Part shown: positions 45,507 through 57,762 of the stretch, one piece after another
Layout: each line of letters opens with the position of its first letter
Numbering within the stretch: the first letter of the stretch is position 1
Assembly (NCBI GenBank): GCA_039111635.1
Contig: JBCAQO010000007.1
Coordinates: forward strand, 2,356,001-2,420,000
Direction: 5' to 3'
DNA length: 64,000 bases
Origin: Heterobasidion occidentale
Taxonomy: Eukaryota > Basidiomycota > Agaricomycetes > Russulales > Bondarzewiaceae
The notes under the pieces: generated by a model
The model's database searches: none
What the model was told of the DNA's origin: nothing
Seen by the model: only the letters and a program-made list of their open reading frames with translations
Translations under genes and position numbers: made by a program

Positions 45507-47414
45507 GATGAGGAGTGAGGAATACCCCGATCAGATGCGATTTTTGAGCTGGGTGCGCTTGTGATGCATGGATACATATCTGTCTGTACCGAACATACGT
45601 GACTTGAAATGGATACCATTGTGCTTGTACGCGGCCGTGCTTAGCCGATGAAGAATCCTCTTTTCCTATGCACCGACCGTGACCTACCGTGACGGAGTGC
45701 CGATGAATTTCTGCTGTCAAGCTCGCGGCGAGGTGCTCGATCGCCTTCTTTGGTGAGAGTTTTGATAGTCGTCAACGGATGAAAGGGCGAAGAGGAGTCC
45801 ATCATTGCCTATTCTAAGTCCGCTCTGCGTGCTCGACGACGGCGTATGGGGGATTCAAATCGTGACCGCATACGTGCGTCGATCGGGATGGAGGGAGGGA
45901 AAATCAACTCGAGTCAGATCACTGTCAGACCGTTCTGCTTCATATCAGCGATTCCCCCCAACTAATACAGAACGGATCCGTTCGTTGCGTTGAATTGACT
46001 GTCGAGAGGCGACGCAGGCGACGCATTTGGTGATTGCAACCGCAAAGCGTTGCTGGAGCATCCACTCTTCACCACCTTACAGAAGATGACTTTTAACAGA
46101 GAAAGATGGACACGGTTCATCCCCTTTTCGATTGTTCAACGACTGCGCGCGACGGCGATGAGCGCTGCATTTTGCATCGCTTACACAGCGCTGGCAATCT
46201 ATGTATCCACCCACGAGGCTGCGATGGACGTTGGAAGTGCCTTTCGACAGCACGAATCCTTGATGTACGGCCCACCTACGTGTGAAAAAGGGTGAGCCCA
46301 AGAGCCAGCAAGGGGGCGCCTCTGTAAGATGACGGTCGGATGTGGAAAGCAGGGATCCACATGAACGGTCATTTGAGAGAAGGTTGGCCGGGCGCGGATC
46401 CAAGATCGACTGCTTGCTGACCGGGTATTTGGGTTCGAGAGCAGGTGCGAGAGGGACGGAGGCTGTAAGTGGTTGTGATGAGGTTAGCGGAGCAAGTTCG
46501 AGGGAGCTAGAGCGGCGCGATGTTTTGAGCTGCCGGCTGTTAACAACGGCCCAGCAGAGATTACACTGCAGCGCCGATATATTGACGAGATGAAGTGTAT
46601 GAAGCAGTTCAAGAATTGGTTATCTTCCCGAGTCCAGTCCCATTGCGATATCGGTGACGTTGAACTGTGGGTCCTGGTTGCTCCGTTGACTTGTAAATGG
46701 GGCTGCTCGAACAGCCCCACAGAACCTAGTCTGTGTTCGAAGAGTCAGACGCCGAGCCCGGCAGCGCTCGAAGGAAGCCAGAAGATAGATTCATGAGAGA
46801 CCGCGGGTCGGACCATCGGGAGAGGGGATTGGGTCTGATGATGCTGACATGCCGGGACGTGATTGGCTGTCGCGGCCGAGGTGACACGGGATATGCGATG
46901 TCCTGCGCGTGTGTCCTCTCGCAGGAGCACTGGCTATTGGACAGAGGATGATGCGGGCAAAGTGCGCATCGGCATGGCGGGCGCCTGGAGGTCCTCCACG
47001 CTGTCGAGTCATGGCTTACCTGCACGGTGTCGCCGAGGGTGTCCGACGGCGTCTAAGCGGCACCAATGGGGAGCTAAGGTGCCTGGTGTCGTCGGCGATG
47101 GGTGAGCGACGACGGTGTGGAGCGTAAAGTAATGCGGGGGTGGGATGCTGAGAAGAGGCATTTCCCCGCGCTATTTTGTGTGTGCTGTGTGCTTGTTCGG
47201 AGGGACGGCCGCGGGGAGGATGAGCGTGATTTGAGCCAACGATTTTCCGCTGCGCCGAGGTTGCCGAGCGGGCAAAAGGGAGAGACGCGATTGGGCGCCG
47301 AGGACGCCCGAGGAGCCAAATAAAAGGCCAAACAGAGGCGCTGGCTTCCGGCACGCCGTTTTCTTTTCTCTCTCCTCATCATCCACATCGCCGTCGTCGT
47401 CGTCCCCAGCGACG
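45507..47414. other. Long intergenic region upstream of aconitase
   Basis: Many short frames, none with recognisable protein character. The last 100 bases (CT-rich, TTTTCTTTTCTCTCTCC before ATG 47415) look like a fungal core promoter or 5' UTR. Confidence 0.5.
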
Positions 47415-50207
47415 ATGCTCAACCTCACCTCACGCACAGCCCATGCGTGGCGCTCTGCGCAGCGCCTCGCGGCAGGCATGGCCACTGCCGTAGAGGGCAA
47501 GATTGGCGACACAAAGGTCCCCATGTCTCTGCTCGAGAAGGGCGCCTTCATCAACTACCAGCGCATCGAGGACAACCTTGCCATCGTCCGCCAGAGGTAT
47601 TTCTCTTTCTGGTACCTACGTCGCCCCCTCGCTCATCCCTCCAAGGCTGCAACGCCCCTTGACGCTCTCCGAGAAGATCCTCTACGGTCATCTCGACGAC
47701 CCTCATAACCAGGACATCACCCGCGGTGTCAGCTACCTCAAGCTCCGCCCAGACGTAAGCGCTCGCCCACTGTGTGCTATACAGCCTTCTCATGTTTGCG
47801 AAACCTCCAGCGAGTAGCTTGCCAGGATGCGACTGCTCAGGTGCGTTATCATATGCAGATTGGACTCTGACGGCGTCTCTGACGTCACTACTCCAGATGG
47901 CCCTTCTCCAGTTCATGTCGGCCGGCATGGACACCGCTGCCGTCCCTACCACCGTCCACTGCGACCACTTGATTGAGGCGCAGATCGGCGGTGTCAAGGA
48001 CTTGCAGCGTGCCAAGGAAATCAACAAGGAGGTGTACGATTTCTTGGCCACGGCTACCGCAAAAGTATGTCCCGCCGCTCCATCTTCCTCAGCCTTCCCA
48101 TCCTTATCGCTGCATGTTCGCAGTACGGTCTCGGTTTCTGGAGACCCGGTTCTGGTATTATTCATCAAATTATCCTCGAAAACTACGCATTCCCTGGTGG
48201 TCTCATGATCGGTACCGACTCGCACACCCCCAACGCCGGCGGTTTGGGCATGATTGCGTGCGGTGTTGGCGGTGCCGACGCTGTTGACGTCATGGCGGAC
48301 ATTCCTTGGGAGCTCAAGTGCCCCAAGGTCATCGGTGTTAACCTCACAGGCAAAATCAGCGGCTGGACGACTCCCAAGGGTAGGTGTCTCTCCTCTTGGC
48401 CGCGATCGGCGCTCATCCGGGACTCCAGACGTTATCCTCAAGGTGGCGGGTGTCCTCACGGTCAAGGGCGGTACTGGCGCGATTGTTGAGTACAAGGGCG
48501 CTGGCGTGGAAAGTCTCTCTTGCACTGGTATGGCTACGATCTGCAACATGGGTGCTGAGATTGGCGCGACGACTTCGCTCTTCCCCTTCAACCACCGTAT
48601 GACCGACTACCTCAAGGCCACCAAGCGCGCTGACATCGCCGCGTACGCGCAGCGGTTCTCGCACAACCTCCAGGCTGACAAGGACGCCGAGTACGACCAG
48701 GTGATCGACATCAACCTCTCCGAGCTCGAGCCTCACATCAACGGCCCCTTCACTCCCGATCTTGCCACCCCGATTTCCAAGTTCAAGGACGAGGTCGCGA
48801 AGAACGGCTGGCCCTCAGAGCTCAAGGTTGCCCTCATCGGTTCGTGCACCAACTCGTCGTACGAAGACATGTCCCGCTCTGCGTCGATCGCGCGCGAGGC
48901 TGCCGAACACGGTCTGGCTACCAAGTCCAAGTTCACGATCACCCCCGGTTCGGAGCAGGTCCGTGCTACCATCGAGCGCGACGGTCAGATTGAGGCGTTT
49001 GAGAAGTCCGGCGGCCTTGTCCTTGCCAACGCGTGCGGCCCTTGCATCGGTCAGTGGGACAGGAAAGACGTGAAGAAGGGCGAGAAAAACTCGAGTGAGT
49101 GACAGGTGTTCGCTACACGCAACATATCAAGCTGACACTCTGCAGTCATCACCTCGTACAACCGTAACTTCACCGGCCGTAACGACGCGAACCCCGCCAC
49201 GCACGCCTTTGTCGCCTCCCCCGACATCGTCACCGCGATGGCCTTTGCTGGCGACCTCAGCTTCAACCCGCTCACTGACTCTCTCATTGGCGCCGACGGC
49301 AAGCCCTTCAAGTTCACCGATCCCTCCGGCCACGAGCTCCCCCCGCGCGGCTACGACCCCGGCCAGGACACCTTCCAGCCTCCTCCCGCTGACCGCGCGT
49401 CCGTCCAGGTTGCCGTTGACCCCAAGAGCGACCGTCTCCAGCTCCTGTCGCCCTTCAAGGCGTGGGATGGCAAGACTCCCGAGAACCTCCCCGTTTTGAT
49501 CAAGGTCAAGGGCAAGTGCACGACGGATCACATTTCGGCCGGTGGACCGTGGTTGAAGTACCGTGGACACCTTGAGAACATCTCCCGTGAGTCGCCTGTT
49601 TTGCAACGTGTGTAGACATTGACTGATCGCTCGGGCTGGCAGAGAACTGCCTCATCGGTGCGATCAACGAGGAGAACGGCGAGGCGAACAAGATCAAGAA
49701 CCAGATCACCGGCACCTGGGGCCCCGTCCCGACCGTCGCTGCCGAGTACCGCGAGAAGGGCATCAAGTGGGTCGTCGTCGGCGACCACAACTACGGCGAG
49801 GGCTCGTCGCGTGAGCACGCTGCGCTGGAGCCGCGCTTCCTCGGCGGTCTCGCGGTCATCGTACGCTCGTTCGCGCGCATCCACGAGACGAACTTGAAGA
49901 AGCAGGGCATGCTCGCGCTCACGTTTGCGGACCCGGCCGACTACGAAAAGGTGAAGCCGAGCGACCGCGTGGACATCCTCGGGCTCGAGAGCTTCGCGCC
50001 CGGCAAGAGCCTGACGCTACGCCTGCGCCACGAGGACGGCAGCAGCGAGGAGATCGAGCTGCTGCACTCGTTCAACGAGGGCCAGATCGGGTGGTTCAAG
50101 GCCGGCTCGGCGCTGAACTTGGTGAGTCGGGCCGTTTTTTTGGACGGTGAGCGGGGCTGACGGTGACTGTTTGGTGATAGATGGCAGCGAAGGCAAAGGG
50201 CCAGTGA
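47415..50207 (+). CDS. ACO1: Aconitate hydratase, mitochondrial
   Basis: ATG 47415 starts a mitochondrial-type presequence ([19 protein letters not shown]). Family signatures in order: [31 protein letters not shown], the iron-sulfur cysteine in [21 protein letters not shown] with the other two cysteine ligands, [20 protein letters not shown], and [19 protein letters not shown] with the active-site Ser/Arg. Seven short GT-AG introns restore one frame, the last ending ATAG at 50180 before MAAKAKGQ and stop. It interconverts citrate and isocitrate with a 4Fe-4S cluster in the TCA cycle. Coding sequence is GC-rich with strongly biased codons, as for a highly expressed gene. Confidence 0.97.
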
Positions 50208-51866
50208 ACGCGCGATCCGTCTTTTTTTTCAAGGGACGGCTCGGCGCTGGCTTTCTTTCTTCCTTCCTTCCTCTCATAGAATCGAGTTTGCCAGAGCGGG
50301 CTCGCAGTTCATCTCTATCCTCCTACACACTCATGACCGCACGATCCCGCACTCGCAACCCCCTCATCCATTCACCCTCCCTTCATCCATCCATCCATCC
50401 ACTGACTCGCGACCCTATCACCTGCATCGCACTCGATCGCATCGTAATGTACACAACAACAAAGACACGGACATACGGACGGGCGGACGGTGACTTTGAT
50501 TTGAACTGTATCTGAATCGACGACAGGACGACGACGACGACGAAGGCGGAGCCGCCGCTGTTGGGCGCACGCGTACACGCCAGCCAGTGCCGCTTGGCCT
50601 CTTCCGAGACGGGGAGAGATCACAAAGGACGAACAGCTCGTGAAGGTCGCCCTTCTCTGTTCTGTTCTGTTCGTCTGGTCGGTTGGTTGGATCCTGTGTT
50701 CCTGTCCGTACTGTCTGTCCTGTCCTGTCCTGTTCTGTCTGGTTTTCCTATCCTCTCTTATTCTTTCTTTACACGCCTCGTCTGTTTCTTCTCTTTTTTT
50801 GACGCGAATCGTCGTTCCCGGTCTCGTCTTTCTCGTTCGTCAGTCTATCGCCAGTCCGTCCGTCCGTCTGTCAGTCAGTCCGTCGTCAGTCGGTCAGTAT
50901 TTGATCGGTCGGTCGGTCGGTCAGTCTTCTTGCGTTTGTGTAGAGTTACTCGTACTTGGCGCTATAAGCAGTGGATGGTGGGTTGGTTATGCATTCGTGT
51001 GTGATCGATGTTTGACGGCGTGCGAAGGCGCGTAAGCGTGCGTTGAATGGCGAGTCGTGATTGGGTGCCGTTAAGCGCAGGTCTAAAATTTTAGAGATGT
51101 TGGTACGGGTTGGCGTGAACCTGCGTGAGCGAGGCAACCGAGGTGAGTCGAGAGAGGGATCGTGGGCCGCCCAGCTCCACGCGTGCTTTTTTCCTTTCAT
51201 TATTGTTTCGTATTGGGCCCGGCGTGCTCAAGCCTTCGTACTGGGCTGTCGCATGTCGTCGCGTCGAGATGGTTCGACTCATGGCAAATGTTTGCCGCTC
51301 GTTGCTCGTTCTCCGTTGGCTCGTTCTTCGTTGATGATGGTTGCTGGTTCGACGGGGACCAGCGGCGGCTGCAGTGGATGGCCGATGGGTGTTGAAGGTG
51401 AGCGTTCGGGCGACGTGGCTAATTGGGGGCGGTATTGCCTCCTGGCGAGGCCGGTGCACAGATTCCTTCGAGCCAACGACAGCCAGCGACGGCCCGCGTG
51501 CCCTTCCGACGGCCGCTCTCTGCTACATGTCTCTAGATCACACAAGTATGTGGGTGCTTGGGGAGCTTCAAGGACGCGTTTCGAGATGTGGGCCCGCGGT
51601 GGCGACGCGTTTTGCGAACCTGCGCCCAGATCCGCCGCGGCGTCGTGGCTTTGGCCTGTCTGTGGTCAATTGGTGGCAGTGGCACGTCGCGCTTGCTCTG
51701 GAACTCTACTGGCTCGCGATTGGTTTTTACGAGGTGCGTCTGCGGTTTTGGAGCGTGGGCTGATGCGTTTGGACGGGGACTGACGGATGAGTCTCGCGCG
51801 CGTCGTTTCGTTTCGATCGTTCGCTCGTTCGCGCGTCGCTAACAGTGACGAGGCTATAATACTGCC
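50208..51866. other. Intergenic, simple-sequence rich
   Basis: Contains imperfect (TCCA)n at about 50380-50402, TGTCC/TGTCT tracts near 50700-50740, and GTCC/GTCA/GTCGG tetranucleotide repeats at about 50855-50930. Long frames here are repetitive and not protein-like. Confidence 0.6.
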
Positions 51867-53869
51867 ATGGATCGATCGATGGGAAGCGCGGCTGGGCACG
51901 TCGAGTATCGTGTTGGAGGTGCGTGGCATCGCGGTGGGCTTAGACAGGTTGTCGGGCTGTCTGAAGTAGGAGGAGGGTCGGCTTCTGTTGAGGTCGGCGG
52001 AGGAGACGAGTACGGAGACGAGGACACGCTCTGCGAGGATGAGGACGGGGATCTCGAGTGCTTCTCCGAGGCGCTGTGGCAGGACGGTGATTCAATGCAG
52101 GACCGTGAGGCGGCCTGGGAACAGGCTGGTGCTCGTGCGTTCTACCCCGTGCACGACGATGACGGTGGCAATGGCAACGACGACGAAGAGGACGAGGATG
52201 GCTTCACGGCGCGTCGTGGATCGACCTTCTCTTCGCCCCCCGACCGCACCTTGGAGGTGCTCAACTTCGTGACCAAGTCGGTCATGGCCATCCATAGCGA
52301 ACTGCCGCGGATGAGCCTCGACGACGCGCTCGCCGCGCTCCGCGCTGAGCTCACGCGCATCGCACCCCGCCATCCGCACTACCGCATGGTGCTCTACTTC
52401 AAGGCTCAGTATCTGTTCCAGCGCCACCAGGAGGCGGGCTCCAGCGCGGACCTCGACGACTCGATCGACGCCTGGAGAGAGGCGCTCGCGCTCGCGTCGA
52501 CGGACAGCCGGGACGACCGCGCAGATCTCTCGTGGCGTCTGGCGACGCGTTGGCCGCCCGCTTCCGGATGGCGCCGTCGGCGCCGTTGCCGTTGGGGAAC
52601 GCGGATCTGGACGGCGCCATCGCCGCCCGGCGCGAGGCGCTTGCGCTCATACCCTGTTACCGCCTCGAGCGCGTGGCGATCTTGTTGAGCTTTGCGCACG
52701 AGCTCATGACGCGCTTTGGGCTGACGGGGCAGAGCGCAGATTTGGACGGCGCCATTGTCGCCCGACGCGAGGCGCTCGTGGTCTGCGGGCGCGATGACCC
52801 TGGCGTGTATCACCTCCTCGGCAAGCTGATGGAAGACCTGGTCGTGCGCCACGAGCGGACGGAGCAGCTCGCGGACGCCAAAGAGATCCTTTCGACCTGC
52901 GAGGAGAGGATCGCTCTCCTGGCCCCGGACCATCCCGATCTCCAGGAGTCCCTGGTGTCCTTGGTCAGGCATTCGACCAGCTGCTTCCGCGCGACAAGCC
53001 AAACCGACCACTTGCACAAGGTCGTGTTCGCCCTGCAACGGCTGCTCGACGTGCTCCCGCTGCAGGACCCGCGATGGGTCAAGTTTACGGCCGCCTTGTC
53101 CAATACCCTGGCTGCACAATTCGATCGCTCGCGCCAGATTACAGACCTGGAGAGCGCGATTACCGCTGCGCGCAGCGTGCTCGCTGCCGTTCCGCTAGAC
53201 GATGCCCTGAGATCCCATCATCTGTGCAGGCTCGGGACGCAGCTGGTCGCGCGTTTCCGGTCCGTCGGCGACGCCGCAAACCTCGAGGAGGCCGTCTCTG
53301 TCTTGCGCAATGCGTGCGCCGCCTGCAGGACGGACCGACAGGAGATGCGCACCTGCTTGTGCGAGCTGGCCGTCGCACTGCAGGCGCGCTACATGTCGGC
53401 TCGCCAATTCGCGGACCTGAACGAGGTTATCATCGCCCGGCGCGACGCGCTTGCGCTGTTCGTGCCCCCGGAGGAGCGGATCGAGACGTTCGATCTCCTG
53501 AGCCTCCTCGCGGATGACCTGAGTGAGCGCTTCCGACAGACGGCGGCGCTCGCAGACATAGACGAGGCGATCGCGTACCTGCGCGGCTCCCTAGCGCTTC
53601 TTGCCGACGAGCAACTGAAGCGCCGTGCCACGTGCTTCATCATGCTTGCCTGCGCCCTCCGCGAACGGTTTGACAGGATGGGGAGCAGCTCGGATCTGGA
53701 AGATGCGATTGATCTGCTGTCCGGCGCGCTGGAGATCCTTCCCGAAGACGACGACGTGAACCGACCTCAGGCCTCGACGATACTTCACGGAGCACTGGAC
53801 GCTCGATCGCGCTTGCCAGGGGTCCCTAAAGTTCTCTGTGGTTGTGGTTGTGTCTTAGAAACCCGATGA
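51867..53869 (+). CDS. TPR-repeat protein 1 without CHAT domain (1-nt frameshift)
   Basis: ATG 51867; an acidic N-terminal part (EDTLCEDEDGDLECFSE, NDDEEDEDGF) leads into a conserved entry segment (PPDRTLEVLNFVTKSVMAI, MSLDDALAALRAELTRIAP) and about ten TPR-like units (ADLDGAIVARREALVVCG, LADDLSERFRQTAALADID). It is clearly paralogous to the neighbour at 54848. The frame changes near 52545: the sequence reads CTGGCGACGCG where the paralogue implies one more G, so a single-base loss in a GG run disables it or is an assembly error. It ends VLCGCGCVLETR without any CHAT domain. TPRs mediate protein-protein contact; the partner is unknown. Confidence 0.8.
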
Positions 53870-54847
53870 CGAGGGCACGGATTTCGAGCCCGATCTGACT
53901 ATATACCTGCATGATTCATTCCCATATATCCATCTTTCATTGAAGGGTCGTAGCGACATCTGGTCTCCCTTGTGCCTCCACGGACAACGTGAGTCACAGG
54001 TGATTCCTAGTTCAGGGTAGATACGGTGAGCTTCAAAACTTGCATTCTGAGGGCTGGTGACCTTCTCCGTTTCTGCCTCCTTATCCTTTAAACACGATGG
54101 GATGTACACAGAAAGGTGTGTATCCTGAAAAATACTTCCAAACCATATCGATTGCCGTCCAGCACGGCTTGTTTGGAACCCAGGCTCGTGTCCCTCTCTT
54201 CCTTTGTTTGCTGTGTCGTGCATGACATGCATTGCCTGTTTTTGGCTGGCTCTAGGGTAATCGATAAGGCACTAATCGATATTATCAAGCGCATGACGCC
54301 CAGACATGGAGAGCGAACTACTTTCAACCCCCCTCGCCCCTCTTCATCCTAGCCACTCGATAATGAGCAAACATTCCAAATACAACGACACTTCTGTGCA
54401 GCTCGCGTTCGCAGCTGCGAACCAGCAGAGATCTTCAGCTGTAAAGAAGGAGCCTGACCGCGGCGGGGGATCCATGAAGCATGAAAGGTCTATTGGATTT
54501 GTGCTAATACACGCTGGATGCGTTGAATCGCTAGGAGGAAGCCTGTCACGGCTCGCAGACACGGTGAGTACTGATACTTCCGGTTTCTCTCCATGTTCAT
54601 TGTCCCCATCCTGTTTTGACTTGTTGTTGCTAACACTGACCTGCTACGCACGTTTCGAGGCGCGTGACGGCATGTCGTGATCAGCGCGTCCTAACTTTTG
54701 TGGCTCCAAGCTCACCTAGAGAAATCTACCACTTGTGGCATTGGCGACATATACGCTCAACACCATTGTTACACAAAGTACGTCTGTTTTGGACGCGTCT
54801 TGACCTCGGGGGAGTTGGCTGACAGCGGCCGGAGTAGGAATATCCTT
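53870..54847. other. Intergenic between the two TPR genes
   Basis: A frame at 54363-54560 (MSKHSKYNDTSVQLAFAAAN to SRLADT) ends at a possible GT donor and could be an upstream exon or gene remnant, but I cannot connect it. Confidence 0.4.
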
Positions 54848-55187
54848 ATGGAAAATCGGGCAGATGAGACACTTATCGATAACCTGTTCGAGGCTGTCTG
54901 GAAGGACGGCTACATTGAAAACATCCTCAAGGCATCTGGCAATTGGCAGAGCCCTACCCCTATCGATAATGACGATATAGCCGACACCGTCCTCGAACGT
55001 GCAGAAGGCGACCCCGATGACACGACACAGACAGACGGTAAGCTCAAACCGATATTAAAAAGATCACAAATGCAAACGGTGCTTCCTTCCCTCATATAGC
55101 CGATGATGTCAACGACATAGAAGTGGCCGTCCAAGACGACGAGGAGACCACTGTCGACCACGAGGGCGAAGAAGAGACCGTCGAATC

Positions 55188-55242
<55 letters not shown>

Positions 55243-56889
55243 AGCGATGCCGGCACAGCGCCGCCCCCAGATCGTACATTGCAACTACTCACGTTCGTCG
55301 CCGGGTCGGTCATGACCGTCCAGAGCACATTCCCGCCGATGAGCCTTGACGACGTGCTCGCGGCTCTCCGTGCCGAGCTCGCGCGCATCGCGCCCTCTCA
55401 TCCGCAGCGGTACATGCTGCTCTACTTCACGGCGCAGTGTTTGTACTGGCGTCACCAGGAGGCAGGCTTTAGCGCGGACCTTGACGAATCGATCGTCGCT
55501 TGGCGCGACGTACTTGCACTCCCGTCGACCGCCGATCACGAGTATCGTGCAGAGTTCTTATGGCGTCTAGCCGACGCGTTGGCCGCCCGCTCTCGGATGG
55601 CGGTGGCGTCGGCGGCATCTTCGGTTGCGAATGCAGACCTGGATGATGCCATCGCCGCCCGACGGTCCGCGCTCGCACTTCTACCCTCTGGCCACCCCCA
55701 CCGCCCCGCCAACTTGGCGAATCTCGCGCACGAGCTCGTGGCGCGCGTTGGACTGACGGGACAGGGCGCGGATTTGGACGGCGCCATCGTCGCCCAGCGC
55801 GAGGCGCTCGCGGTCCTCCGATGCGACGACAACACTATGTACGTCTTGCTGAACAGATTCCTGCAGAACTTGATCATGCGACACGAGCGGACGCGGCAGC
55901 TTGCGGACGTCGAAGAGATCATTGTAACCTGCCACAGGAAAATATTCCTCCTACCTTGGGACCATCCCGATCTCCCGAGAACCTTGTTCTCCTTGGTCCA
56001 ATACTCGCTTTTCCTGTTTCAAAAAACAAAGCGTACATGTCACCTGCACGAGTTGGTTGCCGCCCTGCGACGGCTACTCTACGTCCTTGAGCCGAAGCAT
56101 CCACTATGGACCAAGACCATGGCGTCCCTGTCCAATGCCTTGGCCATTCAGTTCGAGCGCGAGCACCAGTTCGGGGATTTGGAGGAGGCGATCCGGCTGG
56201 CCCGTCGAATCATCTCTATCATTCCGCAGTACGATACCTTACGGTCTGATCATCTGTGCAGGCTTGGAACGCAGCTTTTGATTCGCTTCCAACATACATC
56301 GAGAAACGTAGACGAGAATGAGGCGATATCGGTATTGCGCGATGCCCAAGCAAGGTGCGGAAACGGGCCAAATGATTCACGCATTCGCTGCCAAAGCCTA
56401 GCCATTGCGCTGGGCAAGCGCCACAAACGAACGGGCCACATTCAGGACCTCGATGAGGCAATCATCGCATGGCGCACCGGGATCGCGCAGCTCGCGCACA
56501 GAAAGCGAGAAAGCGATCTCGATGCTATATTTGAGTTCGAAGGGTTCCTCGCGCTCTACCTGACCGAGCGCTTCCGACAAACGCTGGCCCCGGCGGACCT
56601 GGATGCGGCAATTGTTGGACTCAGCAGGTCGCTGACCATCCTTCCAACGAATCAACGTGGGAGACGTGCCAACCGCTTGATCACGCTGGCTTCCGCCCTT
56701 CGTATTCGATACGAAAAGACGGAGAATGTCGTAAACCTGAACGAAGCCATAGTCGTTTTGCGCCACGCCGCTGCGCTCCTTCCCCCCGGCGATCCAACCC
56801 GATCAAGGGCCTCAACAATGCTTGCAGAATTGATAGACATTCGATCAGGCCTACCTTCGGCCGTGATGGAACCTGGATCGAGCGTCTGA
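54848..56889 (+). CDS. TPR-repeat protein 2 without CHAT domain (intact)
   Basis: ATG 54848 (MENRADETLIDNLFEAVWKD) begins exon 1. A 61-nt intron (about 55038-55099) leads to a long exon open to 56889. The N-terminus is acidic and includes 18 consecutive Asp encoded by a pure GAC run. Then come PPDRTLQLLTFVAGSVMTV, MSLDDVLAALRAELARIAP and some twelve TPR-like units (ADLDESIVAWRDVLALPS, FGDLEEAIRLARRIISIIP, VVNLNEAIVVLRHAAALLP). No CHAT or other catalytic domain follows (end VMEPGSSV). It is a tandem paralogue of 51867-53869 and belongs to the same repeat type as the TPR-CHAT protein. Possible scaffold or regulator; no function is known. Confidence 0.88.
55189..55242 (+). repeat. (GAC)18 microsatellite encoding poly-Asp
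   Basis: Eighteen perfect GAC codons inside TPR protein 2. Trinucleotide slippage would change length without losing frame. Confidence 0.98.
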
Positions 56890-57762
56890 GTTGGGGTCTG
56901 GATCTAAAGGAAATTTATCAGGTCAAGGAACGGAAAGGACAAGGTTGGCATGCGAGAGCGGGTATATCGGGCGCTATCGGGCGTCCCATTAAGCTTTATG
57001 GAATAACTTTAGACTTCTAATCAGACGTAATTGGTACTTAGACTTAGTAGATAATATACTCTCACTATGACAAGCGTCGGGCTGTGGAAGGACGTTTCCA
57101 TTTCAGTTACCACCATGGCCCAAGCCTCATCGTACGCATCCATGGAGAGACGGTAAACCTGTCCCTAGGTGAGATAAGTGACTCAAACTGGCGCGGTGAA
57201 AAAACAGAGACACCTACCATATGATATAAAATAGAACACGCACATATCTTTGAACGGCAGGAGCAGGGTTACACGACTTTAACATGGCCGTCCGATGAAC
57301 GAGACGTTCACAACATGATAAACCGGCATCAGCCGGATCGCCCAAATCACAGCTTCCACGGGAGAGTTGTCCGGGTTTCTCTCTGCAGTATATTTGACAC
57401 CTTACAGGCCTTGCATCTCATCACGCCCATCCAACCTTGCTTGTGGCCAAGATTGTGGCGCACCTGGATACACATTTCATTTCTGGATATTTCTGACCAA
57501 GAGACTGCCCTATGCGTTACTCGTCTAGGTCTCTAAATGCAATGGTCTGTGATTCAGCTAAGAGAGATCAGCCTCGGAAGTGAAGCTTGAAGATCTTGAC
57601 AATGGTGCAGTCGGTCTGGAGAAGCTCGCATATTTGATCCATACTATACACATCGTAAAAACTGATACAGGCCGCCATAAGCTGCGGTCAAATCCACAAA
57701 CAGGTGTAACTAATCATCGTGAGTCCTCACCGCCCTCGGTCGAGCTCTGATATCTTCTTTTC
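56890..57762. other. Intergenic between converging genes
   Basis: No protein-like frame or repeat noticed. Confidence 0.5.

Noticed and set aside
46050..46295. 81-codon frame upstream of aconitase
   Set aside because: No homologous motif, no supporting exons, and overlapping frames on the other strand of similar quality.
50560..51842. Several overlapping frames of 100-240 codons before TPR protein 1
   Set aside because: They arise from tetranucleotide repeats and GC-rich sequence on both strands, with no domain-like segments.
52092..53119. Long minus-strand frames inside the TPR genes
   Set aside because: They are antisense shadows of GC-rich, third-position-biased TPR coding sequence.
54363..54560. 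Frame resembling a short N-terminal exon (GFVLIHAGCVESLGGSL)
   Set aside because: A weak similarity to the start of Ntn-type hydrolases came to mind but nothing downstream continues it, so it is not called as a gene.
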